Positions 33,242 to 44,836 of a DNA stretch of 64,000 bases are shown here, piece after piece. Position 1 is the stretch's first letter; every line of letters begins with the position of its first letter. The notes below the pieces were generated by a model. That model worked only from the letters and a program-made list of their open reading frames with translations, was not told the origin of the DNA and made no database searches. Source of the stretch: Xenoacremonium recifei. Lineage: Eukaryota; Ascomycota; Sordariomycetes; Hypocreales; Nectriaceae. The stretch lies in the NCBI GenBank assembly GCA_012184525.1, contig WOFQ01000061.1, forward strand, positions 1 to 64,000. The letters are read 5' to 3'. The position numbers and the translations under genes are program-made.

Positions 33242-35595
33242 TGTGCTGAGAGAAGGGGGAGAAACGACGGGAAGAAAAGGGTCGAAGCAGCGTGGAGCGT
33301 TCAAGATCTGAGAGCAAAGGCAAAATGAATCAGAGCTGGGTATGCCTCGATCAAGACTTTATCTACTCGAGACATGCGCTGCGCGATTTACGTTGTTCCT
33401 TGGCAGAAGTCGAGGCATCTTGCGATGGATCGGCAAGGCGCGGGGCGAGGGTACATGGAGGTCCAGCAAACACCACCGCCAGAACTGGTACCCAATTGTC
33501 CCAAGGGCAATACGCGCGTGCGGTCAGCCGGAAAAGCAACAGGAATGGATATCTTTCCAAGGAGCTTTGGCCTATCCTGGCAGGGAGACGCGTTCCAGGA
33601 GTTTACGTAAGAGCAGTGGATTTTGAGGGTCTCTCCCGGGAAACCAATCAAAGAGATGTTTGAAGGCTTGGCAATCTTGTGGTTGAGTCAGGTGGCGTGG
33701 AGGAGGCAGCATCATACTATGTCAGCCATGAGATAGAATCGATAGAATTCGATGGGAGCAATTGAAGTCATGATGGTGTGGCGGGATATCTTTCTCACGC
33801 GTCGAGAAGCAGCTTTTGGCGTCCTACAGGGTATTTTGAGCGATGAAAGGGAGGTCACAGGTTCATTGGTATCAGGATGTCCTTCTAGCTCAGTATTCTA
33901 TTGTAGGCACAGTTTCATGCATAGGGAAATCTGAGGGGTGAAGAATACTCCTTCATGGAAGGATTCGGTGATAAGTGTAGTCGATTTGCTCAGGCACGCT
34001 TGTAGTTAGTTAGGTCGTCCGTGGTTCTGCATAGGTTGCACCAAGAAGGAACGAATACAAAAAACCATATGTTTTGATGGATAACCAGACTGGCCCTAGA
34101 CACAATAAATATGAAACCATACCATGGAACTTCCATGCTTCAAGCCGTATCCTGTCTTTGAAGAGCAGTGCTTAGGAATCGGGTGTATTGGACACGGACT
34201 AGGAAGAATTTTCGCTGGTAACAATACCACCTCGATAAACCTCTGCTACGGCTCTTCCACTCAAGAAATGGACACGTGGCCAGGCCCTGGATGCCATTGC
34301 GCGTTGTTGCAGTTTGCTCGCTTGCCGTTTACATGGTATCCGTTTGCAGCCGTTTGCTTGTTTGTTGATAGTGTTCCCAAGTGACACAGACTCCCGTGTC
34401 CTGTCCTTGTGCGATAGATACGTGGCAAAATCCACCGCCGAGTTGATACTTGAAATATGTCAATGGCTTTCCGGGAAACTTTGAGAATACTCGAAAAATG
34501 GTACTCCTCGACCCTCGCGATAGGGAACGTGCCGTGAAGGCGAGAGTGTCTCAAGTCCCCGCGTCAGATGAAGCGTGACCAGTGGCCACACGGTATGAAA
34601 GAAACATTGTGATACAACACGCTGGACTAGGGCGCTCCGTAAAGCTTGTGTACCTTACTGAAGTTGGTGACTAACCTTCACTATGACAGAACACAGGTCT
34701 CTTGCGGGGTTCAAGGCCTGTGTCTGCAAGAGACATTTAATAACGAGCCCTTCCTTTCTGTCAGCTTCTAATATTTTCGATGACGATCTTCAGCTGGTAT
34801 GGTAAATTAAGCTGAACCAACCCTTGCCCTCGGTTGTTGTCCCCGGTTTGGCGCTAAGGTGGTGTTGGGACATGGGGGCGGGGAGACTTGCTGCAGACAC
34901 TCTACACCGTACCGTTTAAAGTACGCCACATGGCAGACTTGCATTGGTCACGTTGAAGCGGTCAGCTTATTCCTCCGCATGTGACCCAACCTGGATCTTC
35001 AATCCCAATTCCCAAAGTTCTCGGTAGAGTTGCGCTTGCGAAGAGCATAAATCTCTTCAAAGGGGCCTTATGGGAACATCAGTGATCAACGTACAGACGG
35101 AGTAAGTGTGCATTCTCTCACTCTGTAGCAATGGAGCCATCACCTGAAGAGCGCTTGGGCCAGCCTCTTGGAGTAGCGGCTAAAATTGGGGTCCCGTAGA
35201 GGATCCGTGTGAAAGGGTAACCTCAAGAGCTTCGGCACTCATCCAGAGGCGATTCCTGATGCCAAGCTTGGACGCGGACGGGTGCGGCAACGGGATAACT
35301 CAGCTGTAAGACCGAGAGAAGATGAAGGGTCGGTATGAATGCCCGAAGTAAGCCACAACTGCTGGTCCGGTTGGCCTAGCGAACGAGCCGGGATGGTTAT
35401 TGGATAACGGCTACCAGCGTCTCCCACACCCTACCACACCCTACGGCACACCAGCAAGGATTTGGCAAAAGCAACAACAGCCTCCTAATCAAGCCCCAGG
35501 CTGCAGGCAGTATCTGCCCTCCCATATCCTCTGTTGTTGTGTTCCCCGCTCCAACAACCTCAACATCAACCTTGCAGCGAGCAAATGTTCTCGCA
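33242..35595. other. Long gene-free region
   Basis: This is 2.35 kb upstream of both the TRK gene (minus) and the next gene (plus). Overlapping frames at 33292-33663 on both strands are not supported by domains or splice signals. I see no tandem repeat, terminal inverted repeat or RNA gene. It presumably holds two promoters. Confidence 0.5.
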
Positions 35596-38376
35596 ATGAG
35601 TGAACTCGTCAATGCAGCGCGGGCGAAAGCAATCGGTATCTTGAACTGCCACGATCAATGGTACAACCTGGTCAGAAAGATCAAGTCCCCCGCAGAAGTG
35701 TACAGCGAAAGAATTCAGGGCCTCCGGGACCGCTTCGACGAGGAGCTCGAGAAGTATACGCAGGGCAGAGTCCATCCCGGCAACCGCAGACCACAAGCCG
35801 ACACGCTCATTGAGATTGGTGCCGAGATCAAGAACCAGGAGAGGTGGTATGAAGAATATGCATCTGCAATGGAAAATGAGTACAAGTTCCGACTGGACAT
35901 GGCACACGTCAACTTTGCCCTTGCCATCCTTGACGCCTTTGGAGATACGCTGTCGGAACCGCAAATCCAAGCCAAATTACGCCAGGTTCTCGGTGTTCAG
36001 GAGCCGACAGTCGGGGTGTGCACGAGGTGCCAAACATCTCTAGACCCGCAGAGTTCTTCTGACCAGCATCGAGTTGCGAACCTGGTCGATCCACAAGCGA
36101 GGTCGGGTCCCGTCAGGCAAACCCAAGGTCGAGCGGGAATTGCGTCGCAGGGAAAAGCAGCCCGAGGACGGAATTCGGTTACAAGAGCTCGTCCTGTTGC
36201 ACGCGTGCTTGGAGAATGGACCTGGACAGATGCGCCCTTAGCAACAGACACACCCGCCCAAGAGACGAATCCCGCTCGTCAGACGAACGAACAGCCGGTG
36301 AGGAGTGCGAGTCTGCAATCCATCCTCCACCCACCAACGGACCCGGCTTCATACACAAGTTTGGCCACAGAAGCAAACAGAGTTACTGGAACTCATCCAG
36401 CCACCGAGATGCACCCAGCCCTGGAGACACAATCAGTTCCTGGAACGAATATCACATTTGGCCTACATCCAACTCACACGACGGGTCCAGCTTCAGGAAC
36501 AGCGCCAGTTCCGCTGGCGATTTTGGCTCCAGACGCAAATCCGATCGCAGAGACGATTCGAGGTCCTGATACGAACCCAATTGCCCAGGCGAACCTAGTT
36601 GGTCAGGGGAATCCGGTTACTCAGATAAGCCCAGCTGTTCAGACAAACCCAGCTGCCCAGTCGAATCAGGTGTCCCAGTCGAACCCAGTCTCACTGTTGA
36701 CTCCAGTCTCGCGGACGAACTCAATTCCTCAGACAGAGCCAGTCGCCAGCACGAACAAGGCTTCTACGGTCTACCCGGCTCCCGGAATGGACTCAAACCC
36801 ATTGCAAAGTCCAGCCCCGGACACGAATCCAACTGTTGAAATGCCCCCGGCTCCCAAGGCGACCTCGGCTCCGCAGCCAAATCATGCTCCAGATACGAGT
36901 CCATCCTGCGTAACGAATCCGACCGCAGAACATAGTCCAGTCCCAGGAGAGATTGCAGACTCAGACGCAAGTGAAATGTCTGGCATGGGCCCGATTCTGG
37001 AGATGGAAGAGGATGGAGGGATGGAAACCACGAATTCGACGCCGCAAGCCATCCCAGCCGCAAGAGCGAGTACAGTTGCACCAATTGCAGGCATGGAGCC
37101 GATTCCAAATAGCAATGTTGCCTCAGATACCGATCAAAACCCAGAAACGAATCTGATTGCGCCGCCGAATCCAGCGCCCGAAGAAAACATGACACAAGAT
37201 GCGATGACGCCGGCGAATATGACCCAGAACGAGCCAGTCGGGATTGAGGCAACACAGACTACCGAAGAGGATTGGGAGCACAGATTGATCGTTACTTTTA
37301 AAGGTCTAGAAAAGGGAGGACAGCTGATCAAATCTCTGAGTGAACAAAGAGTTAGCCAAGTTGGAGAATCGAACAGCTATTGGAAGCCAATAAACCAAGC
37401 GGCAAACAATCCTCATTCAGCGAGAAAGAGGCCGGCGACGACCGCGATCGATCATGAACATCAGGAGAAACGACCCCGGGATGCCGACGCGTTGACCGGA
37501 GAACGTGTTATCGACGGGGAACGTGTTATCGAATTTGACCAGGTATTCCAAGACGGACATGCCAAAGTCAAATACCTCATCGCACAATACCCTCCCGCAG
37601 ACGGAGAATGGTACATTGTTCAGTGTAAGGAGCACCACAAACACTTCACCTGCAAGGAGCCAATCAGGGGCGCCGCGATGCATCTTCAACTCAGCCACAA
37701 GATCACAGGAGATCACTCTCTGGCCGTGAAACACCTCGGCACTCGCGTCCTCAATTGCGACTGGGAATCGGCTGAATGGAACAACGACATAGCAAGGGAC
37801 GCCTTCAGTGAAGGCCGCGGGCTTCCATCTTTCGCCGAGAGTAAGGAACTCGCAAAACCACCGTTACCACGCCTAGAAGATAAGGCCGAAACTGTGAAGC
37901 AGTCACAGGAACAGCGTGCCGTGGCTTGGCACCGTCAGATTCCCAGTAACCCTCTACCTTTTGACCTCGTTACAGGTGGGATCTATGCCACTCGCTACCC
38001 CAGATTGCGACTTCAGTATCCTGTCTTGATACTTCCCTGGTCAGCTTTTCACTATTTCGACTAGAAGACAGAACTCTTACGCGCCACACCTCGATGCTAT
38101 GACTTTGACAAGGAAATCGACGCGTATCCTCAGGGCTGGAGTGAGGGTTATGAAGACGGAGGCCCATTTGCCAGTGCGAGACATTACCCAGTCATCTACT
38201 TTGATGGCAAGAAGCGATTCCCCGACGAATCCGATGTTACTTGGCTTCCCGTCTGGGCGTTCAAGAAGTTTGACATGGATGATACCAGCATCGTTTATCG
38301 GTCTGTAGTGGCTGATTTCCTACGCAACAAGGATCCTCGCCTTCTCGAAGAGTCGACCCCGAACCACTGCCGGTGA
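35596..38376 (+). pseudogene. Repetitive hypothetical protein with in-frame TAG in a conserved C-terminal domain
   Basis: The frame opens at MSELVNAARAKAIG (35596) and runs 822 codons to TAG at 38062-38064. The same frame then stays open to TGA at 38374. Residues 1-180 form a charged helical domain ending with a CTRC pair. The middle (about 36300-37250) is a degenerate repeat built on short units such as TNP plus four residues, rich in Pro, Asn, Thr and Ala. The C-terminal domain starts at EWYIVQCKEHHKHF (a C2H2-like spacing with HLQLSH) and continues as YPVLILPWSAF, then after the TAG as TPRCYDFDKEI, GWSEGYEDGGP and YPVIYFDGKKR. The TAG therefore cuts one conserved domain. A 42-nt GT-AG intron at 38023-38064 would remove it but has no good branch site and would delete conserved residues. 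It is either a recent nonsense allele, readthrough, or an unusual intron. Confidence 0.65.
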
Positions 38377-38918
38377 TTCTGACCAGGGACGATAGCGATG
38401 TTGATGTCCCGAACACTCGCAATAGTCCGGAGCAAGAGTACGGATCTGTTCGCAATACCCTGGCTAGCAATACCAACGATGGGAATGGTACATCTGACCA
38501 ACATGGAAATGATCGAAATGGCCGAACCAACGAGCTGCCTATGCCGCGAAATGACACCTACACCAGTGGAGGAATTACAGTCGTCCGAAGTTCGAGCCTT
38601 CCCGTAGAGGTTCTATCTCGACGTACGGATCCCATTATGTCTTCGGCTCTCAGCACTCAACTTCTCCGCGAGCAACTGGCCGAGACAGCAAGAGCAGTTG
38701 TTCAACTACAAACGTCGGATTCTTTGATCGACACACCATCCACTACTGTTTCTAACGTACATGTTGGAACTGGCGGACAGACGAGTGAACTACCCCCCAG
38801 AAGCGCTTCTCAGTCTCAATATGGTGTGGCGACAATGCTACCAGAGGATCGCCGTCTTGCAGAAGTTGTAGCCCAGACTGTCATGTCCACGGCACCAGAA
38901 GTGTTCCGACGGAGTTAG
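38355..38918 (+). pseudogene. Probable frame-shifted 3' part of the preceding gene
   Basis: From about 38352 a different frame is open to TAG at 38918: VDPEPLPVILTRDDSDVDVP, then a Ser/Thr/Asn-rich tail ending EDRRLAEVVAQTVM...EVFRRS. It has no ATG at its start, overlaps the end of the preceding frame, and resembles the disordered tails of the same type of protein. I infer a frameshift near 38350 that separates it from the upstream gene. It could instead be a chance frame. Confidence 0.4.
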
Positions 38919-39424
38919 TGCGCTTGAAGAGGTGTCTTGTGTTTGTGTGGTTCTGGCTGCAATTAGTTTACTCTTCTTTCTTGTTCGTCTTTCTTGGTCG
39001 CTGTTTGCCCTTCTTATTGTAATCCAAAAGTATTCTCCGATAGACCATTTCCTTAGCATTAACTGAATACACGCATTCTTTCTGCTAGTATGGGTTCACT
39101 ACTTCCAACCTATCTTGCTGATTATCGTATCATCTTCCTCATCATTGGCCACGGCTACCCTTGCTGATAGCTTGATAGCTAATCCACGAGGAAAGTCTTA
39201 GCGAGGATGCTTTAGCTCTTCACACTAATGAAGTGTCCACTGCGGATCTGTCTCCGATGCCCCTCTCAATCCACAGCTCCAGCCCGTCTCCATGATTAGC
39301 ACGAGGATCTGGGGCAACTCATTCTTGTAGAATCTGGCAAGTCTTTTCTTACACAACTCAACAAGGGTTCTCCAGGAAAGCTCGGCAACGCTTCCCGAAG
39401 TCTATGCCTTGAGCCAGAGCAAGG

Positions 39425-41674
39425 ATGCCTGCGACACCGAAGGCCAGGGGAGCCTCGTCCCGGTCCCGGGTCCGGGTCCGATCCTTCGCCGGCTGCCTGA
39501 CGTGCAGGACTCGCAAGGTCAAGTGTGACGAAGCTCGCCCATCTTGTAGGCAATGCTCGCGCTCGGCGCTCGTCTGCGGTGGCTATGAGGCTAAGATACG
39601 TTTCTTGCTCTATGCTCCCGACGGACCGATATCACCGAGTGGCGCCCACCAGAGCGACGCTGCCCACAGCCGCCGGATACTTTTCACGGGTAAGAGGATA
39701 ATATGGCTTCTGTGGAGAGTCGAGATCGTTTATCAGGATCTCCCCATCGACTCATTTGATAGGGCCGTGACTAACGTCTCCTAGAGCCGGCGCGTAAGGC
39801 CATGTCGAAGCAATTGCAAGACCTGGTCCATGAGGATGACTTGGATCAAGTGCTGGAAAATCTGGATTCTGCCCCTGAGGTCGCAATGGGCGAGCAAAAC
39901 TCCTTGTTCCCGTTTTCGGCGTTTCAATTGAACAGCCCATCGGACTCAGGAGATCTGCCTGAGCCTTCACCAACTCCAGTTCCTCCGATAGATGACGCCC
40001 TCTTGGACCATGCAGAAACTAACGAGCCACAAGTCGTGGGTTCGACCGACGTGTGCACTTGGGCAGACCCGGGCTCGAATTACGCCACGAGCCTTTCGTT
40101 GGAGGATATCACCAGTGTGATTCCGTGTATAGAAAGTCCCGCCTGGGATCTTTTACCATCGGATTCTTGGTGGTTTCCACAAACCGATCTAGTAGGGACA
40201 CCACTCTCGATGCCGTTTCAGCTAGATGTGTCCCCAGTTCTCAAACCTCGAGACGAATCTCTTTCTAGTCACGCCAACTTCTTACTTGGGCACTATAAAT
40301 CTCAAATGGGAATCATCTTCTCTCCTCTGCGAGCTCGGAAGCCGCCTTGGAGCATATTGCACCTTCCTCGCGCGCTCTCCACGCTTTCTGAACTAAATAT
40401 CTTCAATAAGGCAAGCCATGCGGCTGCCTCACTTCTATACGCTGTTTTAGCTGTCAGTGCATTCAACTGGGATAACATTCATGGCGAATCAAGGGACAGC
40501 ACTACATATTGGCGAGCTATTGGAGAGAGGTTCCAGCTCTCTGCCAAGTCCGAGCTTGAAAAGACATGCCAGACTGAAATAGAAGGAGAAAAGACGTCAA
40601 AATACAAAGATGTCCTGATGGCCATATTGACCATGGTTACGATTGCTGTCAGATACATTCTTATTAAACCCCCAGTAAATCGGCCGGGCGCTAACAGATT
40701 GCAATCAGGTTGTCACTGGCCGTCAGCAAGAAGCACGGTCTTTCTTACTAAATGCTGAATCATTCATCCGCGTTCGTGGGGTACCTAAAACGCACAAATC
40801 TCGAAAGGTGAAACTTTTACACTCTATTTACTTGTACCTCCGGGTTGTTGAAGAGAGCACGTACATTTACCCTTTAGACAATCATCGCACCGCCAGTTCA
40901 TCCTTGCCTGATGACCAAATGTTGTTTCCGTCCTTAAGAACACACTCCCTTTGTCTTGGAAAGGACATTGATATGTGTTGCGGCTCAAACTTTGAGTTGG
41001 GAATGTTTGAAGGATCAAGCACTCCAGGAGGCCGGACATGTCCTCAACTTTTCAAGGGGGTTTATGGCTTCTCGCAAGACCTGCTGTCTTTCATATCACG
41101 AGCCACATCCTTGGCAAACGAGATAGCCATACTGCAATGCCGATCTCCAGAAATTTCAATGACGGCAGAGCTAGAGAGCCGTTGCAAAGTCCTTGAAAAG
41201 GATATCTGTGCTTGGAGCGAGGACGGCGGCACTGACGCCGAAATAGAAGACCCGACTATAGCATTCGCAAACCGAGCTATCATGCCGTATCTCACAGTCG
41301 CGTTTCACTCGGCCGTGCTTATCTTCTTCTATAGACGGGTTCGCGGAGTCAACCCCATAATTCTTCAACCATATGTTGAGAAGACGATACAAAATCTCGA
41401 AAGCTTCGAAGGAGAGCAGCGTAATCACTGTCTTGTTAACGCCGGCATAACGTGGCCGGGTTTCATTGCCGGCGCTGAAGCATTAGACTCAAGTTTGCAG
41501 GATCGCTTCCAAAGGTTTTTGAGAGGCTCAGCCACCTGGAGTGGCATGCGGAACTTTGTCCTTGCAGCTGACGTTCTCCGAGATCTATGGAGAAAGAGAA
41601 GCGAGGCAGGAGACTGGAACATCACTTGGATGGACCTCATCAGGGATCAACAGCTCGCAGTAGTATTCACTTGA
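39425..41674 (+). CDS. Zn2Cys6 fungal transcription factor
   Basis: Three exons, 39425-39689, 39785-40647 and 40709-41674, give 697 residues. The Zn2Cys6 binuclear cluster is at about residues 24-52: GCLTCRTRKVKC then CRQCSRSALVC, with spacing C-x2-C-x6-C-x5-C-x2-C-x6-C. After an acidic Pro/Ser linker, the region from about 40250 to the end is helical and resembles the fungal_trans_2 (PF11951, ARG81/UGA3-like) middle-homology region, including FANRAIMPYLTVAFHSAVLIFFYRRV. It is a nuclear DNA-binding regulator that would bind CGG-type sites. The class II aldolase-like gene lies 650 bp downstream on the same strand and may be a target, but this is inference. Confidence 0.92.
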
Positions 41675-42321
41675 TGATTCAAAGAGTCCTGCATAAATTC
41701 TGTTTCTTCTACAAGTGGAAAAAGGCGAAAAGGGCCGCAAAAAGTCGGAAGCAGCAGTCTAAATCCTGGACCATAGATAAACAGAATGAAATTCGTGCTG
41801 AGCGCGCAGCTCGGCGAACCAATCGGATAATGTAATAAATTTTCCTTTAGCAGTTTAATTGTTAAATTTATTATAACAATCAATCTTCTAACCATAGCAT
41901 AGTATGGTTAGTTATAGGTTCCTTATTAGTAAGTAAGAGGTGGTTTCGGGATGGATCGAGCCGGAGAGAATCCACGCTATAATCTTTAAGCCAAATAAGA
42001 CTACACTTTTATTAACCAACTCACTCCGGTCTTGAAAAGACTTCGCAGACAGTTCGTATTCTTTGCATGGCGGGTTTACCTCGAAGTGCGTTAAGTCAGT
42101 GTCGCATGTCGAGTTACGTCTCTTACGCATCGCATCGTTCGGGTTGACTTGCCTCTCGTGAGCAAACTTAGCCCGCGCAACAGACCCGCTTCATTCTTCG
42201 GGATTACATGCCCTCTAATTATCGTTGGCACAGATTATGTCCCCAAGATATTACAAGGCTTCCCGTCAGCTCACCACTGCACAAATTCTCTTTCATAGTC
42301 TTGCGCAAAGTTTGACATCTG
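41675..42321. other. AT-rich intergenic region
   Basis: This is 647 bp. Bases 41830-41940 are AT-rich with stretches such as TAATTGTTAAATTTATTATAA and look RIP-like. A Lys/Arg/Ala-rich open frame at 41700-41835 recalls the basic C-termini of fungal DDE transposases, but no other transposase part is present. Confidence 0.35.
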
Positions 42322-43230
42322 ATGAAAATGGCACCCCACGCAAGCGAAGATATGTCAACCTCATTCGAGCGCGATACAATCACCCCGCAGAAGCGTCGGG
42401 AACCTCATGGCAAAGAAGATCAAACAGCCCTGCAAGCCCTTTGCCAAGGCCAAACTCTCGAGGGCATTCCCAAGTTCCCCTCCTTTAGCGAACAGCGCAA
42501 GCACATGCTGGAGCACATGGCCGCTGCCTTTCGAATTTTTGCTCGCAAAGGCTATGCTGAAGGGATGTCAGGCCACATCTCCCTTCGTGACCCCGAAAAC
42601 CTTCACACTTTCTGGACCAACCCCCTTGGTCGCCCATGGTCTTTGATGCGGGCCTCCGACATGATCCTCGTTAACTACAGCGGCGAGGCCATAGGGGGAA
42701 ATATGAGCCGTCCTTCAAATGCCGCTGGGTTCCTTATCCATAGCGCTTTGCATAAGGCGCGCCCCGACGTCAATGCCGCGTGCCATGCGCACACGATCCA
42801 CGGAAAGGCTTGGGCCACATTTGGAAAACCTCTCGAGATGATCAACCAGGATGCCTGCATGTTCTATGGCAAAGCTCAAGCCGTATACGAAGACTTCGGC
42901 GGTGTGGTGTTTAACGAAGAGGAAGGGCTGCGACTTGCGGATGCGCTCGGCGCCGATGGTAAAGTCATGATCTTGACGAACCACGGGTTGCTTACAGTGG
43001 GAGAAACTGTTGACGAAGCCGCGTACTTGTTCACGTTGATGGAAAAGAGCTGCCAAATCCAGCTGCTAGCGGAGGCTGCGGCTGCTAATGGCATCCCGAA
43101 GCGAATCATTGACGACCCTGTAGCTGCCTACACGTTCAAGATGACCTCAAGTGCTGAAAGTCTGTATATGGAATTCCAGCCAGATATCGAAGTTGAGGAT
43201 GAGCTGTGTAGCGGAGCGTTCCGTAAATAG
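42322..43230 (+). CDS. Class II aldolase/adducin-domain protein
   Basis: Intronless frame of 302 residues; a second ATG lies two codons later (42328). The aldolase II fold (PF00596) is clear: GMSGHISLRDP near the N-terminal third, zinc ligands in CHAHTIHGKAWA (His-x-His), and NHGLLTVGETVDEAAY with the third His. Residues 1-60 are a variable extension. Fungal members are mostly uncharacterised. Bacterial relatives cleave sugar phosphates such as fuculose- or ribulose-phosphate, and adducin-type members are non-catalytic. The metal-binding His residues are kept, so activity is plausible. No signal peptide is present. Confidence 0.92.
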   Translation: MKMAPHASEDMSTSFERDTITPQKRREPHGKEDQTALQALCQGQTLEGIPKFPSFSEQRKHMLEHMAAAFRIFARKGYAEGMSGHISLRDPENLHTFWTNPLGRPWSLMRASDMILVNYSGEAIGGNMSRPSNAAGFLIHSALHKARPDVNAACHAHTIHGKAWATFGKPLEMINQDACMFYGKAQAVYEDFGGVVFNEEEGLRLADALGADGKVMILTNHGLLTVGETVDEAAYLFTLMEKSCQIQLLAEAAAANGIPKRIIDDPVAAYTFKMTSSAESLYMEFQPDIEVEDELCSGAFRK

Positions 43231-43732
43231 CTTGGAGTGATTTATTGTACGTAATTGCTTCTCGCAATCTTAAGAGGCTTATAGTAATGAGTAGCTCAAG
43301 AATGCCAGAGTGTGTCGGACAGAAGATCGTGACTAGTGCACTTACTGCAAAGAAACTCGTCGCTGTCTTCGAAGTTGAACCCGCAAGCATCACATTTATC
43401 GCGAATGGGGAGATGAGAATGTTCAAACCCCTCCTTGTAGTGGCATTCGGAAGTCTTCCAGGACATTCTTTCCGTCGTGATTGCTGTTTGTTGTATCGCT
43501 CATATTTGGTTACAAGAAATTCTAAATCCATCACCCACAAGAGATCTGAGTGATCTTGTACTGTGAGTGAAAGAGACACGTGTTTTGCTGGGAAGGTTTA
43601 CAAATGTGTAGCCGTAATCGATACGTCGGGAAAGCCCTTTTCTCATACATAATAAGAGGGCTACCCTATCGAATTCCACACAACCAAACCTTCCTACACA
43701 AAATCCGTCACGAAAGACCGCTACAGTTCAGA

Positions 43733-44560
43733 ATGGACGTCTTGGAAGAGTACGATGATGTCTATGATTGGCCCCTAAAAAAGACCATTGTAAGTTTCCA
43801 GCTCGGACTCATCACCATTTGCGAACCTTAACTGTCAAAGTATTTTCGATACGGAACCCGAATCGTTGGCGCAACCGGTTTCGAAAGCTGGACTGACCCT
43901 AGAGTCCTCCACCTCCGCGTGCACGCATCCCTCTTCGAACTGCTAGTCAGAGGAATATTGGCCATTCTTCCATCTCCACTCCTGTACTTATTCAAGAAGA
44001 CGTTTCCCGAATGGACTCTTCCACGGCATATCATATTCAAAATCCAAAGGGAGAGGTGGGAAGACCAATTTCTGATCGAGGATGCCGCCTATCGAGTCCT
44101 CGAACCTCTCCAAGGAGACGTTGTACCTCGATACTACGGAAGTTTCAACTACGACGGTGTTCGTGCCATGATTCTAGAAGATATTGGCGGGAAGCCACTC
44201 TCAACACCCGAAGCAGGGATTTTGCGGCCGAGTGAGCTTTGGCCTTTGGTGGAGCGCTCTCTGACAACTCTCCTCAAACACGGCATTTGCCACGAAGATA
44301 TCGTACTCAGCAACTTCATATTGGTTGAAGACGGCAGAAAGGATAAAATTGTGGTTATTGGCTTCGAGCATGTGAGGCTAAACGTGCCTCCAGAAGAGTT
44401 CGACCTTGTGGTCAAAGCGAAGACGGAAAGACTCGTGGAGTTCTACGGAAATTACCTTATGGTCTCGGACCTTGAAGGCGAAAGACTACCCTTAAAGTAC
44501 CGAGTGCCACAGAGGAAGCATTTACACCACTTAGACGTGTTGATCAATTGTGGTTGTTAA
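43733..44560 (+). CDS. Protein kinase-fold protein lacking the metal-binding Asp (pseudokinase-like)
   Basis: Two exons, 43733-43789 and 43841-44560, with a 51-nt intron, give 258 residues. The family is the small fungal kinase-fold group with MILEDIGGKPL as the hinge-like segment, HGICHEDIVLSNF as the catalytic loop (HxD and Asn kept), and VVIGFEHVRL where the metal-binding DFE/DFG-type Asp should stand. Here that residue is Gly (GGC), a single base from GAC. The N-terminal lobe is short and no glycine-rich loop is evident; I see a QRERWEDQFLIEDAAY segment that may supply the alpha-C Glu. A hydrophobic stretch near LLVRGILAILPSPLLYLF is unusual. The function is unknown. Phosphotransfer is doubtful. 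The 5' frame is open further upstream to 43580, but the ATG at 43733 fits the domain start. Confidence 0.8.
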
Positions 44561-44836
44561 TGCGGAGGCAAGTCTACAACTGAACAAGTCCTTCACTTGA
44601 AATGTCATTGTGGATTTTGGTTGAGTCAACCAATTCTGTTTGTTTAAGGTGTTCTTTGCTTCACTGAAACCAACTTCGATTCGTGCTTTTCTCGTACTGA
44701 TAATGGAACATGGAATAAAGGGAAACTTTAGTACGGCTAGTTCTTACAATCTTGTTTAAACCGTAAGGTCAAAATAAGTCCCTGCAATGGATGTGAAGAC
44801 TGGCAACGGCCGATAAAATATTACTAGTTTAGTGGT

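Noticed and set aside
33292..33663. Overlapping open frames on both strands, up to 123 codons
   Set aside because: Several frames are open at once over the same bases and none has a domain or splice signals; consistent with GC-rich leader DNA of the TRK gene.
41587..41835. Basic Lys/Arg/Ala-rich open frame recalling a transposase C-terminus
   Set aside because: Its first part overlaps the real regulator gene in another frame and no other transposase part or terminal repeat is present.
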